The notes below the pieces were generated by a model. That model ran no database searches and had not been told where the DNA came from. It was given only the letters and a program-made list of their open reading frames with translations. The translations under genes and the position numbers were made by a program. From positions 2,976,001-3,040,000 of the forward strand of contig NZ_LT796768.1 of NCBI RefSeq assembly GCF_900167475.1: 64,000 nucleotides of DNA, in the 5' to 3' direction. Positions 1 through 8,442 of this stretch are shown here, piece after piece. Source of the stretch: Aeromicrobium choanae. Its GTDB lineage: Bacteria > Actinomycetota > Actinomycetes > Propionibacteriales > Nocardioidaceae. Positions within the stretch are counted from its first letter, which is position 1. Every line of letters begins with the position of its first letter.

Positions 1-3000
1 CCTCCCGCTGCCACTCGCGGGCGGCGATGCGAGCCGCGGCCTGGGGCCCGCGCGTCCGCTGCTGGAACGCGAACAGGCGGGCGAGCTCGACGGGCAGCGG
101 CAGGGGACGCTGCAGGCCGTCGTCGCGCAGGTCGACGAGATCGGCGAGCAGGCCCAGGGCCTCGTCGCGGCTGGCGGGGGAGCGGGTGACGAACTGGGCG
201 GTGCCGCGGCCCACCTTGCCGGCGAGGTGGGCGACCCAGGGGACCTCGGGCCGCTGGAGGCTCAGTGCCAGCAGCCGGACCCAGTCGCGCAGCCGGTGCC
301 GGCCGTGGACGGTGGAGTAGGAGACGGTGACGAGTCGGTCCTCGTGAACACCCTCGACCGTGCCGGTGAGGCGTCTCCCGTCGGGCAGGGCGATGTCGAC
401 GTCGACGGACTCGGCGTCGCCCGCGCGCAGCGCCGTGGTGCCGCCGACGAGCGTGGCGACCCGCGTGCCGACGTCGTTGCCGACGGCCTCGCCGAGGCGG
501 CCCGGCGGCATCATCCCGGCTCGCCAGACCGCCGACCACGCGTCGGCCGGTGCCACGCCGCGCACCGCGTCGTCGAGGAGGCGCTGCCCGATCCGCCAGC
601 GCTCGAGCCCGTCGAGCGTGATGGGCAGGTCCTCGTCGAGGAGCTGCTCCTCACCACGCAGGAGGACGTCGAGCCGCTGGCGCCAGAATCCGCGCACCGG
701 GTTCTGCACGAACGCGATGAGGTCGGCCAGCGCCAGGTCCTCGCGTGGCGCGGCCGGCAGCGGTTCGGGCAGGAAGGGGGCGGGCTCGGTCCGGGGCCGC
801 AGGCTCGCGCGCGCCCCGGCCAGTGCCGCGGGATCGAAGCTGAAGGGCCGGGGATCGCCGGTGACCGCACCCGGTCGCAGGTTGCGCGGGTCGAACGGCT
901 GCAGCGGGTGATGCGTGACGACGTCGGTCTCGCCGGCCGTGCGGCGGACCTGGTCGAGCAGCTCGCCCAGCGGGACGGCCGGCGGGCGCGCCTGGCCCCG
1001 GTGCTCGTCGGCGCCCGTGTAGGTCACCACGAGTGTCTCGGTGGCGGACATCACGGCGTCGAGCAGGAGCTGGCGGTCCTCGGCGCGCGCGTCGCGCTCG
1101 CCGGTGAGCGGCCGGCGGGCGAGTGCGTCGTCGCCGTCGACGTGGGTGGCGCGGGGGAAGGTGCCGTCGTCGAGGCCGACGAGGCACACCACGCGGTGCG
1201 GCACCGAGCGCATCGGCACCATCGTGCAGACGGTGAGGCTGCCCGTGCGGAAGTTGGCCCGCGAGGGGCGTCCCGCCCAGCGCTCGCGCACCATCGTGAG
1301 AACCTCCCCGGGCCGCAGCACGGTGGTGTCGTCGTCGAGGCGCTCGAGCTCGCGGTCGACCTGCTGGCGCTGCCAGGCGTCGCGCAGCGGGACCTCGGCG
1401 AGGTCGGTGAGCATCGCGTCGATCCGCTCGGACCACTGCGCCATCGTGGCGCTGCCGGCGAACGCGTCGACCGCGCGCTCCAGGCCGTCGAGGAACGTGA
1501 CCAGCCGGCCGGCCAGGTCGACGTCGCCACTGGGCACGTCGTCGAGCGGCAGCACCTCGGCGACGAGGCGGGCCGGGTCCTCGGTGGCGGCCACGCCGGC
1601 GACGAGGCGGTCGAGGCCCGTGCGCCACGTGTTCTGCTCGACCCGCAGGCCGAACCGCTGGCGGTGGGGCCCGTCGAAGCCCCAGCGGACCCCGCTGGAC
1701 TCGATCCACCCGGCGATGCGCTCGATCGCGTCGTCGTCGAGGTCGAAGCGGTGCCGGATGGGCTCGGCACCGAGCAGGTCGAGCACCTCGGCGTTGGTGG
1801 CGCGCCCGCGCCGGGCCAGCTCGAGCACGGCCGCCGTGAGGCCGAGGAGGGGATTGGTGCGCGACGCGGCACGGTCGGCGAGCATGACGCGCAGCCGGTG
1901 GCCCGGGTGGTGGGGCGTGTCGCCGAGAATCTCGGCCTGCCCGAACGCCGCGTGGAACAGCGGTGCGTAGGACTCGATGTCGGGGACCATGACGAGGACG
2001 TCTCGCGGCTCGAGCGTGGGGTCGTCCTGCAGCAGCCCCACGATCACGTCGCGGAGCACGTCGACCTGACGGGCGCGACCGTGACAGGCGTGCACCTGGA
2101 CGCTGCGGTCGTCGGCCTCGGGGGCGGGTCCGGCCGAGCCCGGGCGATCCGCCGCGACGTCGGCCTGGAGGCGGCCCAGCAGCGTGCCGGGTCGCTCCAC
2201 GCCCAGCGGGGGGTGCACCGTGGCCCGCGGCGCCACCGCCGCGAGGGATCTCTGGAGCTCGCGGACGTCGCGGCCGAGGGCGGCCAGCAGCGGGTTCCGC
2301 AGCAGCTGGGCGGTGTCGTCGGCCTCACGCGTGACGATGTCCGCGGTGTCGGTGAGGCGGTCCCACGCGCCGGGGGAGGGATGCGGCAGCCACAGGTGCA
2401 CGTCGCGGTGCTCGGCCAGCGCCGCCAGCACCTGCAGCTCGCCGAGGGGAAGGCGGTTGTGGCCGAAGAGGTTCACGCGGGAGGGCAGGCCGACGGCGTC
2501 GGGCGAGCCGGCCAGCGCGGCGATCGTGGCGGCGATGCGCTCGTCGGGGGATGGAGCGACGACCTGCGCTCGCACGCGGCGCCAGACCTCGGCCTGCCAG
2601 CGGACGTCGGCCGGCAGGGGCGCACCGGTGCCGTCCTCGTCGCGCCCGGCCGACCAGGCCTCGGTCATCGCGGGGCGCTGGCGGGCGTAGGCGTGCAGGC
2701 GCGCGGCGAGCGATCGGGCGACGCCCAGCCGGCGGTCGATGCGCAGCTCGCGCTCGAGCCCGGCCCGGCCCTGCCCGAGGTGGCGCGCGACCGCCGCGAG
2801 CCACGGCTCGTCGAGGCCGGCCTCGATCACCTCGAGCACCGGCCACACCAGCGCGTCGGGCCGCCACGGGTCCTGGTCGTCCTCGCCCACGAGCTCGGCG
2901 ACGATCGAGTGCGGCCGCGCGAACCGGACGCCCGCGGTGACTCCGTCGCCGCCACCGGGCGACGCGCCCAGCCGGTGGCTCAGTCGCTGGGACAGCCACC

Positions 3001-3130
3001 GCTCGGTGCCGAGTGCCGCGACCACGACCAGCTCGGTGGCGAACGGATCGTCCGTCGGCTCGGCCAGCAGCGTCGCCAGGCCGTCGGCCAGCACGTCGGT
3101 GCGCTCGGCGCGATGCAGGTGGAAGGTCAT
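1..3130 (-). CDS. recC: Exodeoxyribonuclease V gamma subunit RecC (partial, C-terminus off the left edge)
   Basis: RecC is the Chi-scanning, helicase-like subunit of RecBCD, which processes double-strand breaks and degrades linear foreign DNA. I translated the reverse strand from the ATG at 3128-3130 and read an open frame of about 1043 codons to the window edge. The N-terminus begins MTFHLHRAERTDVLADGLA, followed by GTERWLSQRLSHRLG. The stretch VLVMVPDIESYAPLFHAAFG lies near residues 375-395, and VPMRSVPHRVVCLVGLDDG near 632-650; both are typical of RecC. Full-length RecC is about 1,100 residues, so only the end is missing. recB and recD would be expected downstream, to the left of the window. 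A -10-like CAGACT lies nine bases before the ATG, so any leader is short. Family assignment is firm; exact function is inferred. Confidence 0.93.
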   Translation of the reverse strand, partial: MTFHLHRAERTDVLADGLATLLAEPTDDPFATELVVVAALGTERWLSQRLSHRLGASPGGGDGVTAGVRFARPHSIVAELVGEDDQDPWRPDALVWPVLEVIEAGLDEPWLAAVARHLGQGRAGLERELRIDRRLGVARSLAARLHAYARQRPAMTEAWSAGRDEDGTGAPLPADVRWQAEVWRRVRAQVVAPSPDERIAATIAALAGSPDAVGLPSRVNLFGHNRLPLGELQVLAALAEHRDVHLWLPHPSPGAWDRLTDTADIVTREADDTAQLLRNPLLAALGRDVRELQRSLAAVAPRATVHPPLGVERPGTLLGRLQADVAADRPGSAGPAPEADDRSVQVHACHGRARQVDVLRDVIVGLLQDDPTLEPRDVLVMVPDIESYAPLFHAAFGQAEILGDTPHHPGHRLRVMLADRAASRTNPLLGLTAAVLELARRGRATNAEVLDLLGAEPIRHRFDLDDDAIERIAGWIESSGVRWGFDGPHRQRFGLRVEQNTWRTGLDRLVAGVAATEDPARLVAEVLPLDDVPSGDVDLAGRLVTFLDGLERAVDAFAGSATMAQWSERIDAMLTDLAEVPLRDAWQRQQVDRELERLDDDTTVLRPGEVLTMVRERWAGRPSRANFRTGSLTVCTMVPMRSVPHRVVCLVGLDDGTFPRATHVDGDDALARRPLTGERDARAEDRQLLLDAVMSATETLVVTYTGADEHRGQARPPAVPLGELLDQVRRTAGETDVVTHHPLQPFDPRNLRPGAVTGDPRPFSFDPAALAGARASLRPRTEPAPFLPEPLPAAPREDLALADLIAFVQNPVRGFWRQRLDVLLRGEEQLLDEDLPITLDGLERWRIGQRLLDDAVRGVAPADAWSAVWRAGMMPPGRLGEAVGNDVGTRVATLVGGTTALRAGDAESVDVDIALPDGRRLTGTVEGVHEDRLVTVSYSTVHGRHRLRDWVRLLALSLQRPEVPWVAHLAGKVGRGTAQFVTRSPASRDEALGLLADLVDLRDDGLQRPLPLPVELARLFAFQQRTRGPQAAARIAAREWQRE

Positions 3131-3190
3131 GTCGGGCTCAGTCTGCCGTGTCGGTCCGACACCGGGCGGACCATGCGGGGTTTCCTGTCG

Positions 3191-3250
3191 CCATGCGGGG
3201 GAAGTTTCCCCCGCATCGTGAGGGATTCCCCGGTGAACAGGGGAAACTTC
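3191..3250. repeat. Nested palindromes between recC and the NERD-like gene
   Basis: Positions 3193-3216 form a 24-base palindrome with 11-base arms (ATGCGGGGGAA and its complement) around two central bases. Its right half, AAGTTTCCCC at 3202-3211, also pairs perfectly with GGGGAAACTT at 3240-3249. A partial copy, CATGCGGGG, lies just upstream at 3172-3180. The two pairings are mutually exclusive, so alternative structures or a multi-site operator are possible. It sits in the 177-base gap between divergent genes. No known regulator site was recognised. Confidence 0.6.
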
Positions 3251-3307
3251 GACCGTTCGCACCAAAGATCGTGAAACCGCGTCATGGGGTGACGTGAGCG
3301 GCGTCTC

Positions 3308-3895
3308 ATGGACATGAGCAGAAGGACGGTGCGCAGCGTGGACCCGCTGTCGCGCCCCAGGTTGACGGTCGTCCGCGGCGATGCCGCCGAGGTGCCGGAG
3401 CAGTCCACGGACCGGGCGGACGCCACCGACGTCCTCGCCTCGATCCTCATCGACGCGTTCGGGGACCGGGTGCTGTTCCTGTTCCACCGGCGCATCCCCG
3501 GCCAGACCGGCGACCTGCCGGTCATCGCCGTCACCTCGACCGGCGTGCACCTGATCGAGCCGCGGTGCTACCCGGGCAAGAAGGTCCGAGCGTGTCGCGA
3601 CGGGAGCACGTTCGAGATCGACGGGGTGCGCCACACGCGCCTGGCCGAGCAGATGGCCGAGCACGCGGAGGCGCTCCAGGCCGCCGTCTCGACGGGTCCC
3701 CTGCCCGACGCCCCCGTGTACACGAACTACTGCTTCGTCGAGGGCGAGCTGCCGATGCGGCCGCTCGAGGTCGACGGCGTGCGGGTGCTGTCGGTCCGCT
3801 CCACGCTGCGCCGGCTCCGGTCGGGCGGCCCCCTGGACGAGCGCGAGGTCGAGGCGCTGCACCGCGACCTGGCGCGCAGGCTGGTGCGTTCCTGA
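3308..3895 (+). CDS. NERD-like domain protein with a degenerate active site
   Basis: This is a 195-residue soluble protein of unknown function. Residues about 35-125 follow the fold pattern of a nuclease-related NERD domain: a helix, DVLASILIDAF; a strand, DRVLFLFHRRIPGQTGDLPV; and TGVHLIEPRCYPGKKV. In active NERD domains the corresponding motifs are GDIDH and E-x-K; here they read GDLPV and EPR, so the acidic residue and lysine of the PD-(D/E)xK core appear lost. Three starts are possible: ATG 3308, ATG 3314, and GTG 3338, which has GAAGGA 11 bases upstream. It is transcribed divergently from recC and ends at a strong hairpin. The fold is an inference from pattern reading; activity is unknown. 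Confidence 0.7.
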   Translation: MDMSRRTVRSVDPLSRPRLTVVRGDAAEVPEQSTDRADATDVLASILIDAFGDRVLFLFHRRIPGQTGDLPVIAVTSTGVHLIEPRCYPGKKVRACRDGSTFEIDGVRHTRLAEQMAEHAEALQAAVSTGPLPDAPVYTNYCFVEGELPMRPLEVDGVRVLSVRSTLRRLRSGGPLDEREVEALHRDLARRLVRS

Positions 3896-3901
3896 CGCAC
3901 G

Positions 3902-3945
3902 AAACGACGATGGGGCGGCCTCTCGGGTCCGCCCCATCGTCGTTT
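3902..3945. terminator. Strong bidirectional terminator hairpin
   Basis: A perfect 17-base stem (AAACGACGATGGGGCGG at 3902-3918 and its complement at 3929-3945) encloses a 10-base loop. It lies between the converging ends of the NERD-like gene and actP and should stop transcription from both sides; each strand begins with A and ends in a T run. Confidence 0.9.
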
Positions 3946-3967
3946 CCGGGTGTTGCACCTCAGGCGA

Positions 3968-5587
3968 TCAGTGGTCGAGCGCCTTGCCCTCCGCGCCCGC
4001 ACCGGTGAGGGCACGGACCTCCATCTCGGCGGCCTTGTACTCCAGGTGCTCCTTGCTGGTGAGCGTGCCCAGGATGCCCAGCAGGAACGAGGCCGGGATC
4101 GAGACCAGGCCCGGGTTCGCCAGCGGGAACCACGACCAGTCGTTGTCGGGGAACATCGCGGTCTCCGAGCCCGACACCGCGGGGCTGAAGATGATCAGCC
4201 CTACGGTGATGATCAGGCCGCCGTAGATGCTCCACAGGCAGCCGCGGGTGTTGAACCGCTTCCAGAACAGCGAGTAGAGGATCGTCGGCAGGTTGGCCGA
4301 GGCCGCCACCGCGAACGCCAGCGCCACCAGGAAGGCGATGTTCTGGCCGTTGGCCGCGATGCCGCCGAAGATCGCCACGATGCCGATCACGATGGCCGCG
4401 ATGCGGGCCACCTTCACCTCCTGGCCGTCCGGCGCGTCGCCGCGGTGGATCACGTTCGCGTAGATGTCGTGCGCGAACGAGGCCGATGCGGTGATGGTGA
4501 GGCCTGCGACGACCGCGAGGATCGTCGCGAACGCCACCGCCGACACGATGCCCAGCAGCAGGGTGCCGCCCAGCTCGTAGGCCAGCAACGGTGCCGCCGA
4601 GTTGGCCGCGCCGGGTGCCGCCGCGATCCGCTCGGGGCCGACCAGCGCCGCGGCGCCGTAGCCCAGGGTCAGGGTGAACAGGTAGAACAGGCCGATCAGC
4701 CAGATCGCCCAGACCACGGACTTGCGGGCCTCCTTGGCCGTCGGCACCGTGTAGAAGCGCATCAGGATGTGGGGCAGGCCCGCGGTGCCGAGCACCAGGG
4801 CGACGGACAGCGAGATGAAGTCGATCTTCGTCACGCCGTCGAGGCCGTACTTCTTGCCCGGCTCCAGCGAGGCGCCGGCGGCAGCGCCGTCACCGAGGAG
4901 GTCGGAGAAGTTGAAGCCGTACTGGGCCAGGACCCACACGGTCATCAGCAGTGCGGCGCCGATCAGCAGGATCGCCTTGATGATCTGGACGTAGGTGGTG
5001 CCCTTCATGCCGCCCACGAGGACGTAGACGATCATCAGCGCGCCGACTCCGGCGATGACGAGGGCCTGGCCGAAGGAGTCGTTGATGTTCAGCAGCAGCG
5101 CCACGAGGCCGCCGGCGCCGGCCATCTGGGCCAACAGGTAGAAGAAGGAGACGACCAGCGTCGAGACCGCGGCGGCGGTGCGGACGGGCCGCTCCTGCAT
5201 GCGGAAGCTCAGCACGTCGGCCATCGTGAACCGGCCGGTGTTGCGCAGCAGCTCGGCCACCAGCAGCAGCGCGATCACCCAGGCGACCAGGAAGCCGATG
5301 CTGTACAGGAATCCGTCGTAGCCGGTGAGGGCGATGGCGCCGGCGATGCCCAGGAACGAGGCCGCCGAGAGATAGTCGCCCGAGATGGCGAAGCCGTTCT
5401 GACGCCCGGTGAAGGACGCGCCGGCGGTGTACATCTGCGAGGTGCTCTTGTTGGTGCGGCTGGCCCGGATGACGAACACCAGCGTCAGCACGACGAACGC
5501 CGCGAAGATGGCGATGTTCAGGGCGGTGTTGCCGACCTGCTCCGACTCGGTCGCCTGCGCGAGGGAGGTCAGGGAGGTGGTGATCAT
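3968..5587 (-). CDS. actP: Cation:acetate symporter, sodium:solute symporter family
   Basis: This is a 539-residue integral membrane transporter of the sodium:solute symporter family, closest in pattern to ActP/MctC monocarboxylate carriers that import acetate and related short acids. About 13 hydrophobic segments are readable. The family core GDYLSAASFLGIAGAIAL lies near residues 70-87 and GGMKGTTYVQIIKAILL near 193-209. The start overlaps the stop of the upstream DUF485 gene in an ATGA junction, so the two are translationally coupled, the usual actP-DUF485 arrangement. Exact substrate (acetate, propionate or pyruvate) is inferred from the family. A CRP-like site precedes the operon, consistent with carbon-source control. 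Confidence 0.9.
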   Translation of the reverse strand: MITTSLTSLAQATESEQVGNTALNIAIFAAFVVLTLVFVIRASRTNKSTSQMYTAGASFTGRQNGFAISGDYLSAASFLGIAGAIALTGYDGFLYSIGFLVAWVIALLLVAELLRNTGRFTMADVLSFRMQERPVRTAAAVSTLVVSFFYLLAQMAGAGGLVALLLNINDSFGQALVIAGVGALMIVYVLVGGMKGTTYVQIIKAILLIGAALLMTVWVLAQYGFNFSDLLGDGAAAGASLEPGKKYGLDGVTKIDFISLSVALVLGTAGLPHILMRFYTVPTAKEARKSVVWAIWLIGLFYLFTLTLGYGAAALVGPERIAAAPGAANSAAPLLAYELGGTLLLGIVSAVAFATILAVVAGLTITASASFAHDIYANVIHRGDAPDGQEVKVARIAAIVIGIVAIFGGIAANGQNIAFLVALAFAVAASANLPTILYSLFWKRFNTRGCLWSIYGGLIITVGLIIFSPAVSGSETAMFPDNDWSWFPLANPGLVSIPASFLLGILGTLTSKEHLEYKAAEMEVRALTGAGAEGKALDH

Positions 5588-5943
5588 GCGAGGCCCTCGG
5601 CTTCCATCTCGGCACGGATCTTCGACGAGCGCGGGTCCAGCTCGCGGTCGGCGTAGCGGACGTACGCCATCGTCACGGCGAACGTGGCGACGAACTGCAG
5701 CAGGCCGAAGATGAGACCGACGTTGATGTTCCCGAACACCTTCTGGCTCATGAAGTCCACGGCGTAGGTCGAGGCGAAGACGTAGATGAAGTAGAAGACG
5801 AGGGCGGCAGCGGTCGCGGGAAGCACCCAGTTGCGGTGCTTGCGCTTCAGCTCTTGGAACTCAGGTGACGCGAGGACGGCGATGTACGCCGCCTCCCGGT
5901 CGGTCGGCCCGGAGGCCGAGTCGGATTCGGTCGGATTGCTCAC
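5584..5943 (-). CDS. DUF485 membrane protein, partner of the acetate symporter
   Basis: This 119-residue protein has two membrane segments (WVLPATAAALVFYFIYVFAS and NVGLIFGLLQFVATFAVTMAY). It belongs to DUF485, whose members sit directly upstream of ActP-type symporters and probably assist them. I chose GTG at 5941-5943 as the start because GGAGGT precedes it by seven bases. A longer reading from 6000 would begin inside the regulatory region. The charged N-terminal half and C-terminal tail should both face the cytoplasm. The stop overlaps the actP start by four bases. Confidence 0.88.
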   Translation of the reverse strand: MSNPTESDSASGPTDREAAYIAVLASPEFQELKRKHRNWVLPATAAALVFYFIYVFASTYAVDFMSQKVFGNINVGLIFGLLQFVATFAVTMAYVRYADRELDPRSSKIRAEMEAEGLA

Positions 5944-5971
5944 AGCAACACCTCCACGGTGATGGGACATC

Positions 5972-6001
5972 GTGACCGACGTCACAGTGATCGCGGTCAC
6001 A
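5972..6001. promoter_or_regulatory. CRP/GlxR-like operator upstream of DUF485-actP
   Basis: Read on the reverse strand, TGTGACCGCGATCACT (5986-6001) matches the CRP-family consensus TGTGA-N6-TCACA at nine of ten fixed positions. A second palindrome, GTGAC-N4-GTCAC, lies at 5972-5985. The location fits a cAMP-dependent regulator controlling acetate uptake. This is consensus matching by eye. Confidence 0.55.
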
Positions 6002-6047
6002 TCCGACGCTAGGGGTGGCGTGGGTGGGCGGCGATCAGGGCGCGGCG

Positions 6048-6097
6048 CGCATGCGACGAGCGTCCGGATCCTGCGACGAACGGTCGTCGCTCATGCG
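6048..6097 (-). terminator. Imperfect hairpin downstream of the 6119-6628 gene
   Basis: CGCATGCGACGAGCG at 6048-6062 pairs imperfectly (one bulge) with CGGTCGTCGCTCATGCG at 6081-6097. It follows the stop codon of the reverse-strand gene by about 20 bases, as expected for a terminator. There is no T tract. Confidence 0.4.
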
Positions 6098-6118
6098 TCG
6101 AGCGGGGCTCGGCGGCGA

Positions 6119-6628
6119 TCAGTCGGCGTCGACGGGACCCGCGAGCTGCGCCTCGAGACGGGGGAGGGCCTCCGGACCGAGACGGGCCACGTGGTGGCCG
6201 GCGTGCAGGAGGAAGCGCGCCTGGTGCCGCAGGGTGGAGGGCATCGGGGGCAGCTCGCGCTCGGCTTCTCCCAGGGCGCCGGCGACGTGGGCGCCCATGC
6301 GATCGGGTCCGAGCGACTGATCGCGGGCGTCCACCAGTCCCAGCCCGGCTCCGGTCTGGGCGGCACTGCGCAGCAGGTCGACGGTGTGCGGCAGGTCCTC
6401 GGGGGAGGCGTCCAGCGCCAGCAGCGGCAGCAGGCGAGCCGTCAGCAGGTCCGCGACCTCGTGGGCCTCGGGAGTGAAGGCCGCGTCGAGTCCCAGCCGG
6501 TGCGTCGTCGCGGCGCCGAACCCGTTCCGGGCGGCGGGGTCGGCGGCCGGCCAGGTGCTTCCGTCGAGGGTGGGGACGGCGAGCGCGACGTAGCGCTCGC
6601 GGTGCCGACCGCGTGTGAACCAGCCCAC
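6119..6628 (-). CDS. Hypothetical protein, 169 residues
   Basis: I do not recognise this protein. It is soluble, acidic in its second half and mostly helical in pattern, with no signal peptide. It begins MGWFTRGRHRERYVALAVP, and a central helical stretch (EAHEVADLLTARLLPLLAL) precedes the segment PSTLRHQARFLLHAGHHVAR. The GTG start at 6626-6628 is supported by TACGAT exactly six bases upstream, which suggests a leaderless transcript. It is divergent from the McrB-like gene with a 143-base gap. It is real coding sequence by composition and promoter placement; the role is unknown. Confidence 0.7.
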   Translation of the reverse strand: MGWFTRGRHRERYVALAVPTLDGSTWPAADPAARNGFGAATTHRLGLDAAFTPEAHEVADLLTARLLPLLALDASPEDLPHTVDLLRSAAQTGAGLGLVDARDQSLGPDRMGAHVAGALGEAERELPPMPSTLRHQARFLLHAGHHVARLGPEALPRLEAQLAGPVDAD

Positions 6629-6634
6629 ACTCGC

Positions 6635-6640
6635 ATCGTA
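6635..6640 (-). promoter_or_regulatory. -10 box for leaderless transcription of the 6119-6628 gene
   Basis: On the reverse strand TACGAT ends six bases before the GTG start. That TANNNT spacing places the transcription start on the initiation codon. Confidence 0.5.
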
Positions 6641-6771
6641 CGCAGGACACCCCGACGTGACCCATGGAAGAAATGTGACGAGAGTTGCGTCATGAGGCGC
6701 GTGAAGCGGCGTCTCACGGTCACACGGCGGGAGCTGAGCCGTGAGCGGCGGACGAAGGGAGGGCGGGACGC

Positions 6772-8442
6772 ATGAAGGTGGAGCGCATCTGGTGGCGCGA
6801 GATCGGCGCCGAGGACTACTTCACGATGGAGAAGTCCTCGCGAGGCCTCCGCGGCAGGACGACTCTGGAGATCCGCCAGATCCCGGACCTCATGGAGTTC
6901 GTCGGCCTGGACCGCAACATCTCGCCGGAGGCGTGGCAGGACGTGCGCATCGTCCCGCGCGTCGTGGGCGATCCCGACGTGTCGGCCCCCCTCGTCTTCA
7001 AAGCCCACCGCAGGCACGGCGTGTACGAGCTCCACGCCCAGAACCGCAACGACGAGCGCCACGAGCGCCACCCCGCCTGGCTGCCCCTCCACGGCTGGCC
7101 GGACCTGCGCATCCCCACCTCGGTCGAGGATGCCAAGGCGGTCCTGGCCGAGCTCGGCGGGCTGCACGTGTACGTCGCGCGCACCCAGTCGGGCCAGTAC
7201 TTCGCCGGGCACACCACCGGAGCCTCCCTGCCGGCCGGCTGGCCGGCCTCCTGCCAGCCCCTGTTCACCGGCTCGGAGTCGGGCGTCATCACCGTCGGCA
7301 GCGGATCGGTGCAGACGCTGACCCCGCTCGCGCGCAAGATCCTCGACGCCTTCCGCGACCGCAAGAGCGTGCTCGTCTACGGCCCGCCCGCCACCGGCAA
7401 GACCCACGCCGTGGCCCAGGTCCGCCAGATCCTCGACGACGCGTGGACCGGCGGCGAGGCCGTCGAGATCGACCCGCACCGCATCGACCAGCCGTTCACG
7501 TCGGGGTTCGAGGCCTCGCCGATCGCGCCCCCCGTCATCACCGACTGGGTCACCTTCCACCAGGACTACGGCTACGAGGACTTCGTCGTCGGCCTGCGCC
7601 CCACCGGCGAGGGCATCCGCCTCGCCCCGTTCGCGGGCCGCCTGCTCGACCTCGCGATCCGCCTCGACCGCCAGGGCCGCGGCTCGGCGCTGCTGGTGAT
7701 CGACGAGATCAACCGCGGCAACGTCCCGAAGATCCTCGGCGACTTCATGACCTTCATGGACACGTCCTACCGGCGCGGTCGCGACGGCGACTCCCGCTCG
7801 GCGATCCCGGTGAACCTGCCGAAGGTGCAGCGCAGCCCCACCGGCGACCCCGTGACCGAGCCGATCTGGATGATCTCGGGCGACTCCTACATGCTGCCCC
7901 AGCCGTGGACGTTCCCGTACGACGTGAACATCCTCGCCACGATGAACTCGGTGGACCGCGCGGTCGCCCCGCTGGACTCGGCGATCGGCCGGCGCTTCGA
8001 GCGCATCGACGCCTACGCCGACCTCGACTTCCTGGCCCAGCACCTGGGGGTCAGCATCGAGATCGCCACCGCCCCCGACATCGATGCCGGGCACTGGACG
8101 CCCCAGGCGGCGGCCGTGGCGCTGCTGGGCTACCTGAACGACGAGATCACCGAGCGCCTCGGGCAGGACTACGAGCTCGGCCACCTCTACTTGTGGAACA
8201 TCGCGACGTGGGAGGACCTCCAGCGCGTGTGGGACCACGACATCTGGCCGCAGATCCGGGACCGCTTCGGCGCGCGCCCGGACCAGCTGGCCGACCTGTT
8301 GCGCGTGAACTCGCGCAATGCTCCGCCGAACTACCCCTTCCGTACGCGGACGCTGACGGGCCGTGCCCTGGCCGTCGACTCCTTGATGGGCCAGTCCCAC
8401 GAGGACACCGCGATCGCTCTCGACTTCCTGGTGCGTGGATGA
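6772..8442 (+). CDS. McrB-like AAA+ NTPase of a modification-dependent restriction-like system
   Basis: This 556-residue protein has a novel-looking N-terminal region of about 190 residues, perhaps the DNA or target recognition part, followed by a McrB-type AAA+ domain. Walker A is GPPATGKTH near residue 204, Walker B is LLVIDEINRGN near 307-317, and ATMNSVDRAVAPLD near 389-402 is the McrB signature linked to GTP use in that family. SAIGRRFERI is the arginine-finger region. The ATG has a GGGAGG ribosome site. The stop overlaps the McrC-like start, so the two are coupled. In E. coli McrBC, McrB is the GTP-driven motor that recruits the McrC nuclease to methylated DNA; here the target is unknown because the N-terminus does not resemble the E. 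coli DNA-binding domain. Confidence 0.85.
   Translation: MKVERIWWREIGAEDYFTMEKSSRGLRGRTTLEIRQIPDLMEFVGLDRNISPEAWQDVRIVPRVVGDPDVSAPLVFKAHRRHGVYELHAQNRNDERHERHPAWLPLHGWPDLRIPTSVEDAKAVLAELGGLHVYVARTQSGQYFAGHTTGASLPAGWPASCQPLFTGSESGVITVGSGSVQTLTPLARKILDAFRDRKSVLVYGPPATGKTHAVAQVRQILDDAWTGGEAVEIDPHRIDQPFTSGFEASPIAPPVITDWVTFHQDYGYEDFVVGLRPTGEGIRLAPFAGRLLDLAIRLDRQGRGSALLVIDEINRGNVPKILGDFMTFMDTSYRRGRDGDSRSAIPVNLPKVQRSPTGDPVTEPIWMISGDSYMLPQPWTFPYDVNILATMNSVDRAVAPLDSAIGRRFERIDAYADLDFLAQHLGVSIEIATAPDIDAGHWTPQAAAVALLGYLNDEITERLGQDYELGHLYLWNIATWEDLQRVWDHDIWPQIRDRFGARPDQLADLLRVNSRNAPPNYPFRTRTLTGRALAVDSLMGQSHEDTAIALDFLVRG

Noticed and set aside
227-3274. A 1015-codon open frame on the forward strand
   Set aside because: It is antisense to recC. 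The translation is Arg/Gly/Val-rich with no family motif, whereas the reverse frame reads as RecC throughout.
6009-6665. A 218-codon reverse frame over the 169-residue protein
   Set aside because: It is Arg/Pro-rich shadow coding; the 6119-6628 frame has normal composition and a well-placed promoter.
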